Source: ChocPot-Mid sp043804925
GTDB taxonomy: Bacteria > Bacteroidota > Ignavibacteria > Kapaibacteriales > UBA2268
NCBI GenBank assembly: GCA_043804925.1
Contig: JAZDIP010000010.1
Coordinates: 1-7,683, forward strand
DNA length: 7,683 nucleotides
Direction of reading: 5' to 3'
Both the position numbers and the translations under genes were made by a program. Positions 1-5,893 of this stretch are shown here, piece after piece (within the stretch, counting starts at the first letter, position 1; the number at the start of each line of letters is the position of its first letter). The notes beneath the pieces were generated by a model. It was not told the origin of the DNA. It did no database searches and saw only the letters and a program-made list of their open reading frames with translations.

Positions 1-19
1 GCAGCAGCATTTAACTTCA

Positions 20-45
20 AAAAGCTAATGAAAAAATTAGTTTTT
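20..45. terminator. Weak AT-rich hairpin, possible terminator
   Basis: Bases 20-29 (AAAAGCTAAT) pair with 36-45 (ATTAGTTTTT) around a 6-base loop, giving ten pairs with one G-T wobble and only one G-C pair. A T-rich run follows on the plus strand, and A-rich DNA precedes the stem, so it could act in either direction. It may end a gene lying left of the window or the toxin-antitoxin transcript arriving from the right. The low G-C content makes it thermodynamically weak. The rest of 1-138 is AT-rich, with no gene I can support. Confidence 0.3.
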
Positions 46-138
46 ATTTTTCGAAATTTTGAATATGCTTTTCTGTTTCTATTTTTTATTTTTTTCACAT
101 CATAAATTTCAAAATCTGTCTTTTTCACCGTTAACTAA

Positions 139-573
139 TTAGAACTCTATTAGTTCAATTTCTTTTATTTGTGCAAAATCTTTTTTATTATAAGTTAGTA
201 TTTGTTTAATATTGTTTGATAGCATTATTCCAATCAATACTAAATCGAAAATATTCTGTTTTTTGATTTTATACTTTTTAGACATTTCCAAAGTTTTAGT
301 TAATGATGACTCAGATGAATATAATATTCCAATACTTGAATCTAAAATTAATTCAATAATTTCAGTTGCTTTACTGACTGATACCGGATTATTGACTCTT
401 TTTTCATCGGTGATTATAGCAAATAGCTCGAAAAGAGACTTATCTGCAATAACTGCTTTGATTACACCATTCATGGCATTTTCAAAAATATCTTTACTTT
501 TTATATGATATTGTGATTCTTTATCTAAAGCATAAACAATAACGTTCGTATCAATCAGAGAGATATTCATCAT
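139..573 (-). CDS. PIN-domain ribonuclease toxin, VapC-like
   Basis: This 144-residue protein has the size and layout of a single PIN domain, the Mg2+-dependent RNase fold of VapC-type toxins. The N-terminal strand ends in the first acidic residue (IDTNVIVYAL, D8). A second acidic residue follows in the early helices (LFELFAI, E49), a third in IFDLVLIGIML (D110), and the closing strand/loop TYNKKDF (N129, D132) matches the usual T-x-N-x-x-D-F ending. The full acidic set is present, so the nuclease is probably active. Family members cleave tRNA, rRNA or mRNA, but the target cannot be read from this sequence. The start overlaps the end of the upstream antitoxin gene by 23 bp, the usual coupled arrangement. 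Translation could begin at either of two consecutive Met codons. The pair should be autoregulated by the antitoxin-toxin complex, as is general for the family, though no operator was identified. Confidence 0.85.
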   Translation of the reverse strand: MMNISLIDTNVIVYALDKESQYHIKSKDIFENAMNGVIKAVIADKSLFELFAIITDEKRVNNPVSVSKATEIIELILDSSIGILYSSESSLTKTLEMSKKYKIKKQNIFDLVLIGIMLSNNIKQILTYNKKDFAQIKEIELIEF

Positions 574-751
574 ATAATTCCTTTCTGTCTAAATTTCCTT
601 TAACACCTAAATGAAGTTCAGGGAGCTTTCTCTTTTTAATTTTAGTTGTTAATTCTTCGATAACCGTAAGACGTACTTTAGCCCTGATTTTAAGTTCTTC
701 ACTTAAAAAGATTAATTTGCCGTTATCATATATTGCTTCCATCGTTTGCAT
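551..751 (-). CDS. Antitoxin of the PIN toxin, DUF104/AF2212-like
   Basis: This 66-residue protein lies directly upstream of the PIN toxin and overlaps its start by 23 bp, which by position makes it the cognate antitoxin. The N-terminal half (MEAIYDNGKLIFL, then KVRLTVIEE) has the short beta-strand pattern of the DUF104/AF2212-like antitoxins, with the characteristic E-x-x-Y-x-x-G opening. The C-terminal half (residues about 43-66) contains LDRKELYDEYL, resembling the R-x-x-(I/L)-Y-x-(D/E) tails that many antitoxins dock into the toxin's active site. The first Met (751) is taken as the start, although Met4 (742) is equally possible and fits the domain edge better. No convincing Shine-Dalgarno sequence is seen. 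The gene starts 57 bp after the ligA stop on the same strand, so read-through from ligA is possible. The family assignment is by eye and less certain than the antitoxin role. Confidence 0.7.
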   Translation of the reverse strand: MQTMEAIYDNGKLIFLSEELKIRAKVRLTVIEELTTKIKKRKLPELHLGVKGNLDRKELYDEYLSD

Positions 752-808
752 TTTTTACTCATTCAATTATTACTAAATTTTGATAAATAACTCATTGTTC
801 TATATAAT

Positions 809-2905
809 TCACGAATTACTTTCCATTTTGTTATTTAATGTTTTTCGCATTAAATCTATAAAATCATTTTCATTCATTATTTTGATTCCCATTTTTTTTG
901 CTTTATCCATTTTACTTCCGGGATTGCTCCCGGAAACTACATAACTTGTTTTTGCACTTACTGAGCTTGTCGCTTTTCCACCAAGAGATTCAATCTTTGC
1001 TTTAGCTTCGTTCCTGCTCATGGAATCGAGTTCACCGGTCAAAACAAATGTCATTCCTGATAGTTTCTCTGATTTCTTTTCGTCTCTGCCTGCCTCAAAT
1101 TGAAGTCCGGCATTTCGTAATCGCAATATTATTTCTTTGTTTTTTTCATCAGCGAAAAAGTTGACAACAGATTCAGCCATTTTCTTACCAATTTCATATA
1201 CACCAGAAAGGTCTTCTATTGAAGCATTTTGCAAGGCATCAATACTCTTATAACTGTCAGCTAAAATTTTTGCAGCACCTTCACCGATGAATCTTATACC
1301 AATTCCGTATAATACTTTTTTAAACGGCTGATTCTTGCTGTCCTCGATTGAATTCAGCAATCCCTCAACACTTTTTTCTCCCCAACGTTCAAGTTGAAGT
1401 AGTTTATCCTTTTTATCCTTCAGGTCATATAAGTCAGCTATATTATGAAGCAGTCCTTCTGTTACAAGCTGGTCTACTACTTTTTCTCCTCCGGCAATAT
1501 TTAAGGCATTTCTTGAAATAAAATGTTCAATTTTTCTGCGTATCTGCCAGGGGCAGTCAGGAGCATTGCAATAGTGGTTTGCTTCGCCTTCCGGTCTGGT
1601 AATCGGATTTTTAAGTTCGCAAGGGCAGACATTAGGAAAAATATATTTTTTTGCATCGGCAAGTCTTTTATTTAACACCACTGAAGTTACTTTAGGAATA
1701 ACCTCGCCGCCCTTTTGAATTAAGACGGTATCACCAATACGGCAATCTAATTCATCAATAAAATCGGCATTGTGCAAGGTAGCTCTGCTAATGGTTGAAC
1801 CCGCCAGAAAAACCGGTTCAAGAACAGCCACAGGAGTTATTGTACCTATCCTGCCAACCTGTAGTTTGATGTCATTTAATATTGTTTCCGCACTTTCCGC
1901 TTCGTATTTGTATGCTATAGCCCAACGTGGTGAACGGGCTACAGTTCCAATAATCCTTTGCTGTTGGAGGTCGTTAACTTTAATGACAATCCCGTCAATT
2001 TGAAAAGGTAATTCATTTCGTTTGCTACCCCATATATTGATGAAATTGAAAACTTCGTCAATATTTTCACAAAGCTGAGTATGCTCGCTGACCGGGAAAC
2101 CAATTTTTTTTAGGATTTTAATATTTTCTCTATGGGATTTTAATTCAATATCTGATGAATCAAGATAATAAGCTACGAACTTAACAGTTCGTGAAGCAAA
2201 GAGTTTCGGGTCTAAAAGCTTCAATGTTCCGGCAGTCAGATTTCTTGGATTGGCATAAGGTTTCTCATCGTTTTCGATTCTTGCTTCATTGATTTTAAGA
2301 AAATCTTCTTCAAGCATGTATACTTCGCCGCGAACTTCAAAATTTTTCAATGGGTTTCCATTAACTAAAATATCGGCAATCGTCAAAGGAATATTCTTAA
2401 TGGTTTTGATGTTATGAGTAACATCATCTCCTGTTGTCCCATCGCCACGGGTTATTCCAATTGACAAATTACCATTTTTATAATGTAAGCTTAATGCAAC
2501 ACCGTCATATTTCAATTCTGCTGTGTACTTGTATAAATTACCCTCTAATAATTCTTTAATTCTTCTGTCAAAATCTTCAACTTCTTCTCTTTTATAAGTA
2601 TTGGACAAAGACAGCATTGGTTTATCGTGGGTTACCGATTTAAATCCTTTAATTGGTTCACCGCCGATTTTATTGGTAGGGGAATCCGGCCGCTTTAGCT
2701 CAGGAAAATTTTTCTCAATGTTTTGCAATTCCATAAACAAACGGTCATATTCCCTGTCATCAATCAGAGGATTGGCTTCTACGTAATAAGCATAATCAAG
2801 CTTTCCAATCAACTCTATTAATTCGTTGCACCTGGTTTCAGCAATTGATTTCTCATTATTAGCCGAAAAAAGATTTAAATCATTGATATTTCCTTTAATT
2901 CCCAT
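809..2905 (-). CDS. ligA: NAD-dependent DNA ligase LigA
   Basis: This enzyme seals nicks in DNA during replication and repair, using NAD+ to form a ligase-AMP intermediate. At 698 residues it is full length for the family. Domains in order: the NAD-binding Ia domain (about 20-75, with YYVEANPLIDDREYDRL); the adenylation domain with catalytic Lys132 in ELKYDG, plus motifs TRGDGTTGDDVT (152-163), EVRGEV (190-195), IDGIVIK (303-309) and WAIAYKY (328-334); an OB fold (about 340-420, VGRIG and LIQKGGEVIPKV); a four-Cys zinc finger (Cys427, 429, 446, 451); helix-hairpin-helix repeats (about 460-590); and a C-terminal BRCT domain (about 612-690, LSGMTFVLTGEL). The zinc finger opens with CPC rather than the usual C-x2-C, and the segment after it reads NIAGGEK where most ligases have a GLGEK-type sequence; both look like lineage variation because the rest is intact. 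It is divergently transcribed from the ribosomal operon. No clear promoter was found for it in the 168-bp gap. Confidence 0.98.
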   Translation of the reverse strand: MGIKGNINDLNLFSANNEKSIAETRCNELIELIGKLDYAYYVEANPLIDDREYDRLFMELQNIEKNFPELKRPDSPTNKIGGEPIKGFKSVTHDKPMLSLSNTYKREEVEDFDRRIKELLEGNLYKYTAELKYDGVALSLHYKNGNLSIGITRGDGTTGDDVTHNIKTIKNIPLTIADILVNGNPLKNFEVRGEVYMLEEDFLKINEARIENDEKPYANPRNLTAGTLKLLDPKLFASRTVKFVAYYLDSSDIELKSHRENIKILKKIGFPVSEHTQLCENIDEVFNFINIWGSKRNELPFQIDGIVIKVNDLQQQRIIGTVARSPRWAIAYKYEAESAETILNDIKLQVGRIGTITPVAVLEPVFLAGSTISRATLHNADFIDELDCRIGDTVLIQKGGEVIPKVTSVVLNKRLADAKKYIFPNVCPCELKNPITRPEGEANHYCNAPDCPWQIRRKIEHFISRNALNIAGGEKVVDQLVTEGLLHNIADLYDLKDKKDKLLQLERWGEKSVEGLLNSIEDSKNQPFKKVLYGIGIRFIGEGAAKILADSYKSIDALQNASIEDLSGVYEIGKKMAESVVNFFADEKNKEIILRLRNAGLQFEAGRDEKKSEKLSGMTFVLTGELDSMSRNEAKAKIESLGGKATSSVSAKTSYVVSGSNPGSKMDKAKKMGIKIMNENDFIDLMRKTLNNKMESNS

Positions 2906-3000
2906 ATTTATTTTTTTTAAAACAAAATATATTTCAGAGTTAACGTTATTAATAAAGCAATTTAATTCAAAGTCAATAAATATGAAAAACTTAAATAAAA

Positions 3001-3032
3001 TTTTGAAATTAGCTAAAAGTATCTTAATTTTG
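3001..3032 (+). promoter_or_regulatory. Bacteroidota-type housekeeping promoter for the ribosomal operon
   Basis: TTTTG at 3001-3005 and TAATTTTG at 3025-3032 match the -33 (TTG/TTTG) and -7 (TAnnTTTG) elements of the Bacteroidota primary sigma factor, with 19 bp between the TTG and the -7 element, inside the accepted spacing. Transcription would start near 3038-3040, giving a leader of about 35 bases before the ATG at 3074. A second exact -7 match (TAAATTTG, 3055-3062) lies closer to the gene but would leave a leader of only a few bases. In DNA this AT-rich, single matches occur by chance; the correct spacing is what raises confidence. Confidence 0.5.
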
Positions 3033-3073
3033 TAGTCTTAAAAAATTTAATATATAAATTTGAGTAATTTGAA

Positions 3074-3256
3074 ATGGCTAAACAACAAACATTTGGCGAC
3101 AAGCTGAAAAAGAAAAAGAAAGTTGACGACAACATCAGCGTCAGAGTGGTACAGGGGCTTCAATCCGAGCTAAGAGGTACCGTACGTTTCGTTGATTTGA
3201 TGGTCAAAGTTAAAGACTTGAACGAACTTGAGAATATTGATATAACTAAATTTTAG
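3074..3256 (+). CDS. Small basic protein of unknown function, ribosomal-operon leader
   Basis: I do not recognise this 60-residue protein. Its N-terminus (MAKQQTFGDKLKKKKK) is strongly basic, with six lysines among residues 10-16. The middle alternates hydrophobic and charged residues (ISVRVVQGLQ, then GTVRFVDLMVKVKDL), which predicts a small beta-hairpin or sheet, and the C-terminus is acidic (NELENIDITKF). There is no membrane segment, signal peptide or cysteine. It is the first gene of an apparent three-gene operon, 7 bp before the L31 gene and followed immediately by S18, downstream of a good promoter candidate. Size, charge and position suggest a ribosome- or RNA-associated protein, but that is inference. 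It does not resemble L28, L33 or the DUF4295 protein found in other Bacteroidota ribosomal clusters. It is unlikely to be a spurious ORF: the spacing is tight and L31's ribosome-binding site overlaps its stop codon. Confidence 0.75.
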   Translation: MAKQQTFGDKLKKKKKVDDNISVRVVQGLQSELRGTVRFVDLMVKVKDLNELENIDITKF

Positions 3257-3258
3257 GA
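3255..3258 (+). promoter_or_regulatory. Ribosome binding site of rpmE
   Basis: AGGA sits 5 bases before the L31 start at 3264 and overlaps the TAG stop codon of the preceding small gene. This suggests that translation of the two genes is coupled. Confidence 0.5.
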
Positions 3259-3263
3259 AAAAA

Positions 3264-3506
3264 ATGAAAAAGGGAATTCATCCATATTACCGTACAGTGG
3301 AAGTGCAGATGACCGATGGTTCTGTATTTAAAACAAGGTCTTGCTATAAAAAAGAAAAAATGGTACTTGAAATTGATTCAAAATCACATCCATTCTTTAC
3401 AGGTAAGCAAGTGCTTGTAGATACTGCCGGTAGAGTTGACAGGTTCAAAAAACGTGCGGAAAAATCCAAAACTATTCAGAAAACAAAAAACGAGGGAGAG
3501 TTATAA
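3264..3506 (+). CDS. rpmE: Large ribosomal subunit protein bL31, zinc-free type
   Basis: L31 bridges the large and small ribosomal subunits. The family signatures are clear: MKKGIHPYYRTVEV at the N-terminus, SKSHPFFTGKQ in the middle (41-49) and DTAGRVDRFKKR (53-64) near the end. The four zinc-binding cysteines of the classical form are missing; only Cys27 is present, in a different setting (TRSCYKK). The zinc ribbon is replaced by MTDGSVFKTRS, as in the zinc-independent L31 of alphaproteobacteria. At 80 residues it is slightly long because of a Lys/Glu-rich tail (65-80, AEKSKTIQKTKNEGEL). It lies 7 bp after the small basic protein gene, and its TAA stop directly abuts the S18 start. Being zinc-free, it would not need the paralogue exchange that some bacteria use under zinc starvation. 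Confidence 0.95.
   Translation: MKKGIHPYYRTVEVQMTDGSVFKTRSCYKKEKMVLEIDSKSHPFFTGKQVLVDTAGRVDRFKKRAEKSKTIQKTKNEGEL
3492..3498 (+). promoter_or_regulatory. Ribosome binding site of rpsR inside rpmE
   Basis: GAGGGAG lies 8 bases before the S18 ATG at 3507, within the last codons of rpmE. Because the stop of rpmE abuts the start of rpsR, this site sets the S18 start and implies coupled translation. Confidence 0.5.
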
Positions 3507-3776
3507 ATGAATCCAATTCATCCGATGCAAACGGGAACCGGTGGAAATAGACCGAACAAAAGACAGTTTAAAAAGAAGATTAATCCGATGAAGAAATCAA
3601 AAATCGTTGATTATCTTGACCCAAAGTTTCTTTCGAGATTTACCAACGACCAAGGCAAAGTATTACCGAGAAGAATTACAGGTCTTAATGCTTTCCAACA
3701 AAGGAAAGTTTCTACTGCCGTTAAATATTCAAGACATTTGGCATTAATTCCTTTCGTTGCCAACGATACGGCTTAA
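3507..3776 (+). CDS. rpsR: Small ribosomal subunit protein bS18
   Basis: S18 binds the 30S platform next to S6. The 89-residue protein carries the family core: VDYLDPKFLSRFTNDQGKVL (34-53), PRRITGLNAFQQRKVSTAVK (54-73) and SRHLALIPF (75-83). The N-terminal 30 residues are a basic, Gly/Pro/Asn-rich extension (residues 8-27 include TGTGGNRPNKRQFKKKINPM), which is variable in the family. The start follows the rpmE stop with no gap. The gene is not beside rpsF, ssb or rplI, its usual partners in many bacteria; here it pairs with rpmE and a small unknown gene. An intrinsic terminator begins 22 bp after the stop. Confidence 0.97.
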   Translation: MNPIHPMQTGTGGNRPNKRQFKKKINPMKKSKIVDYLDPKFLSRFTNDQGKVLPRRITGLNAFQQRKVSTAVKYSRHLALIPFVANDTA

Positions 3777-3798
3777 AAAACTGTTGATTTCAATTTCT

Positions 3799-3831
3799 AA
3801 GGGGGATGCGATTTCAATTGCTCCCCTTTTT
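3799..3831 (+). terminator. Intrinsic terminator of the rpmE-rpsR operon
   Basis: AAGGGG (3799-3804) pairs with CCCCTT (3823-3828). An inner stem GCGAT/ATTGC (3809-3813 with 3818-3822, one G-T wobble) is separated from it by a small bulge, and a run of five T (3827-3831) overlaps the end of the stem. The T-run is on the plus strand only, so it ends the ribosomal operon. The minus-strand lipoprotein gene ends 5 bases beyond it, and no T-run supports termination in that direction. Confidence 0.75.
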
Positions 3832-3835
3832 CATT

Positions 3836-4603
3836 TTAATTTGGATAATTTCCGGTTACCACTATGACTTCCCTGCGGTTTATCGCAGTATTATGGAAAT
3901 TCCCCCTGAAGATGACATTATTTATTTTACCTTTGCTGAGTTGAACGTTAGGTATTCGTAAATTCTTTATTGAAGAATCTGCAGAGGTTAATGTTATTGT
4001 ATATTCTCCTGAAGGTGAATTCGCAATGTCCGATACTTCACCACTCGCAAGAGAGAAACTAACGCTGTAAAGATCTGTGTTGGCAGTTATATGCATTACC
4101 GGAGCATCAGGCGATACGTTAAAGCAACGAATATATATATTCTCTTTCATCGGGTTAGTAATATTGTCTTTAACCATGATTGATTGAACGGACTCTTCAT
4201 CCCCATAGGCAATAAATGTATAATTGCTGTCTTTTTGGATATTCAAAACACTATTAAATAGAAATCTTAATGTATCCTTTGGTATTGCTCTTTCAGTTTT
4301 TGCAAGCCGCAATGTATTCTTCTCGCCTGCGACCATTATTCCAACCGGAAAATATTCTTTGAATAAAATTGAATTATTTGAATTTTCTTTATAGTAAATT
4401 GTATCAATAAATTCGATTATCTTGCTGGAAGACAACACAATCAAACTGTCCAAATTTGGCTCAGGCATTGCATTAATGAATAAAACATTGGCAAATATTG
4501 TCGGCTTAATAACTGTTGGAGTGTCAATATCAGTAGGACACTCGCAACTCAATAGTAGAATTGCGAGTGTCAAAGTTAAAAACCGTATATTTTCAATTTT
4601 CAT
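3836..4603 (-). CDS. DUF4397-domain lipoprotein
   Basis: This 255-residue protein begins with a lipoprotein signal peptide: KIENIR, a hydrophobic stretch (LTLTLAILLLSC) and lipobox Cys20, so it should be lipidated and anchored in the envelope. The mature part looks like two related halves. The second contains IRCFNVSPDAPVMHIT (158-173), a clear match to the opening motif of DUF4397 (V-N-x-S-P-D-A-P). The first has a degenerate version (VLFINAMPEPNLDSLIVL, 40-57), followed by YTFIAYGDEES (128-138), also typical of the domain. DUF4397 proteins are secreted or surface-anchored in Bacteroidota, Chlorobi and other phyla, and their function is unknown to me. The gene starts 4 bp after the anti-sigma/barrel gene and is therefore in its operon, which suggests a periplasmic or outer-membrane accessory of that sensor or a product of the same regulon. 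There are no catalytic-looking residues. Confidence 0.8.
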   Translation of the reverse strand: MKIENIRFLTLTLAILLLSCECPTDIDTPTVIKPTIFANVLFINAMPEPNLDSLIVLSSSKIIEFIDTIYYKENSNNSILFKEYFPVGIMVAGEKNTLRLAKTERAIPKDTLRFLFNSVLNIQKDSNYTFIAYGDEESVQSIMVKDNITNPMKENIYIRCFNVSPDAPVMHITANTDLYSVSFSLASGEVSDIANSPSGEYTITLTSADSSIKNLRIPNVQLSKGKINNVIFRGNFHNTAINRREVIVVTGNYPN

Positions 4604-4607
4604 GTTT

Positions 4608-5876
4608 TTAGAAACTCAGACCGGCTCCGAATACCAGACCATTTTTGTCTGAAGACTTAATACCGCTTACATTGTAAATAAATGTTGAATATTCATATCC
4701 AATGTTGAATGCAAATTTGCTGTATGGAGCTAGGGTTATACCAACCTGTCCTTTTCCAAGACCGGCAAAAAATGTTGAATTATCAGTTGTACCCTTTAGA
4801 GCAGTGCCGACAAATAATTGTGCATAAGGAGTAATTAAATCTCCATATTCAAAATAATTTTTCAAAGGCAATGCGAATTTTGCAGAAAATCCTAAGTAAT
4901 TAAAACTCGGCAACTGCTGGTATTGATATCCTTCAAGTTTATAATCCATGGCAAATTGCTCGGCACCACCACTAAATCCAACATACCAGTTATCATTTAT
5001 TTTATACAATGCAGTTATGTTAACATTATTGCCAACAAAATTTTCTCCGGGGGTTGATACATTGACATTTGATGATTGGTAGGAATATGATACAATCACT
5101 GCAATGTTGCCATCATTGAAATTCTGAACGGGTTGGATATTCAAAGCATTGAAGAATGGGTCATATACATCATTGTTCACAAAACCACCCGGATTATTAC
5201 TGTTTGTTCCCATCAGGTTTATATTTTCACTTTCCGGAGAGTTATTCGTTTTTACCGGTGGAGCATTATTGATAAGACTTGCCAGATTAATGCTGTTATC
5301 ATCAACTACCTGTTGTGAAGAATTAACTGTATTTTCGGAGCTGTTTGCAACAGAATTTCTTTGAGAGTGGAAAGTATTTGTCAAATTACTTTGTGTAACT
5401 GTTGCAATATCGGCTTTTTCCTGAGAAGAAACCACAGGAATATCATTTTGTACAGATGCTGAATTTTCATCTGCCGAAGGTGCTGCAAACCTGTTATCGG
5501 TAAGCATAAACACAGCAGTAGTTAAGCTGGCTGTTATAATGACAGCCGCTACTGTAGCGGTATACTTCTTCAAAAATCGCGAGAATGTACTGCCAACAGG
5601 CCGCATTGTAATTCCGCTCTCCGGATTAGGTGCAATTCTCCTAAGATAATCACCCGATGGAATTGAAAATCCCAAGGAAGTAAATATTGCATTTGTGCTT
5701 TCAGCAGGAGGCGATATAGTCCTCATATCGCTCATAGCAACATTTTGAAGCTGAACCTGTTGATTAAACTCTACCCTCAAATCGGGATTTTTTGCCAGTT
5801 CAGCAAATAATACATCTTCGTTCACTGCATTTAGCTGTGAGTCCAGATATTCGTGAATTAATTTTGAATAACTCAT
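4608..5876 (-). CDS. Anti-sigma-like transmembrane protein with C-terminal outer-membrane beta-barrel domain
   Basis: This 422-residue protein has four visible parts. Residues 1-60 (IHEYLDSQLNAVNEDVLFAE, then LAKNPDLRVEFNQQVQLQNV) look like an anti-sigma domain: a short helical bundle with the E-x-x-L-D-x-x-L and N-P-(D/E)-L-R pattern. It has no Cys, so it lacks the HxxxCxxC zinc site. Residues about 104-126 (KKYTATVAAVIITASLTTAV) form one membrane helix preceded by basic residues, placing the N-terminus in the cytoplasm. Residues about 127-250 are a low-complexity Ser/Asn/Gln-rich linker. Residues about 255-422 have some eight amphipathic strands alternating aromatic and Gly residues (NWYVGFSGGAEQF, ITPYAQLFVGTAL, FAFNIGYEYSTFIY) and end in LVFGAGLSF with a C-terminal Phe, the signature of outer-membrane barrels. 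It lies 17 bp after the ECF sigma gene, so it should hold that factor inactive. Whether the barrel inserts in the outer membrane, is cut off there, or folds in the periplasm is not decided by sequence. The anti-sigma role is inferred from position and pattern. Confidence 0.75.
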   Translation of the reverse strand: MSYSKLIHEYLDSQLNAVNEDVLFAELAKNPDLRVEFNQQVQLQNVAMSDMRTISPPAESTNAIFTSLGFSIPSGDYLRRIAPNPESGITMRPVGSTFSRFLKKYTATVAAVIITASLTTAVFMLTDNRFAAPSADENSASVQNDIPVVSSQEKADIATVTQSNLTNTFHSQRNSVANSSENTVNSSQQVVDDNSINLASLINNAPPVKTNNSPESENINLMGTNSNNPGGFVNNDVYDPFFNALNIQPVQNFNDGNIAVIVSYSYQSSNVNVSTPGENFVGNNVNITALYKINDNWYVGFSGGAEQFAMDYKLEGYQYQQLPSFNYLGFSAKFALPLKNYFEYGDLITPYAQLFVGTALKGTTDNSTFFAGLGKGQVGITLAPYSKFAFNIGYEYSTFIYNVSGIKSSDKNGLVFGAGLSF

Positions 5877-5893
5877 TTTTCCACACTTCTATT

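Noticed and set aside
1..105. Plus-strand open frame from the window edge to a TAA at 103-105, rich in Phe and Ile
   Set aside because: The composition is simply that of T-rich DNA, and the hairpin at 20-45 lies inside it. Another frame gives a plausible short gene end at 26-28, so no C-terminus can be chosen.
56..115. Inverted repeat ATTTTGAA / TTCAAAAT in the left intergenic region
   Set aside because: The arms are short, AT-only apart from one G-C pair, and 44 bases apart; chance is the simplest explanation.
212..508. 98-codon plus-strand ORF
   Set aside because: It lies entirely opposite the PIN toxin gene, whose protein has clear family motifs.
757..796. Direct repeat ACTCATT (757-763 and 790-796) upstream of the antitoxin as a possible operator
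   Set aside because: Seven bases of simple composition repeated once is expected by chance, and no inverted symmetry supports it.
2923..2931. TATATTTTG on the minus strand as a ligA promoter element
   Set aside because: It has one base too many for TAnnTTTG, and no TTG lies at the right distance upstream.
2826..3035. 69-codon plus-strand ORF across the ligA start and the intergenic region
   Set aside because: It overlaps the ligA N-terminus and the operon promoter, has AT-driven composition and resembles no family.
4422..4652. 76-codon plus-strand ORF
   Set aside because: It is antisense to the junction of the DUF4397 lipoprotein and the anti-sigma/barrel gene, both well supported.
5133..5364. 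Two overlapping plus-strand ORFs of 61 and 71 codons
   Set aside because: They are antisense to the Ser/Asn-rich linker of the anti-sigma/barrel gene; low-complexity coding sequence often leaves the opposite strand open.
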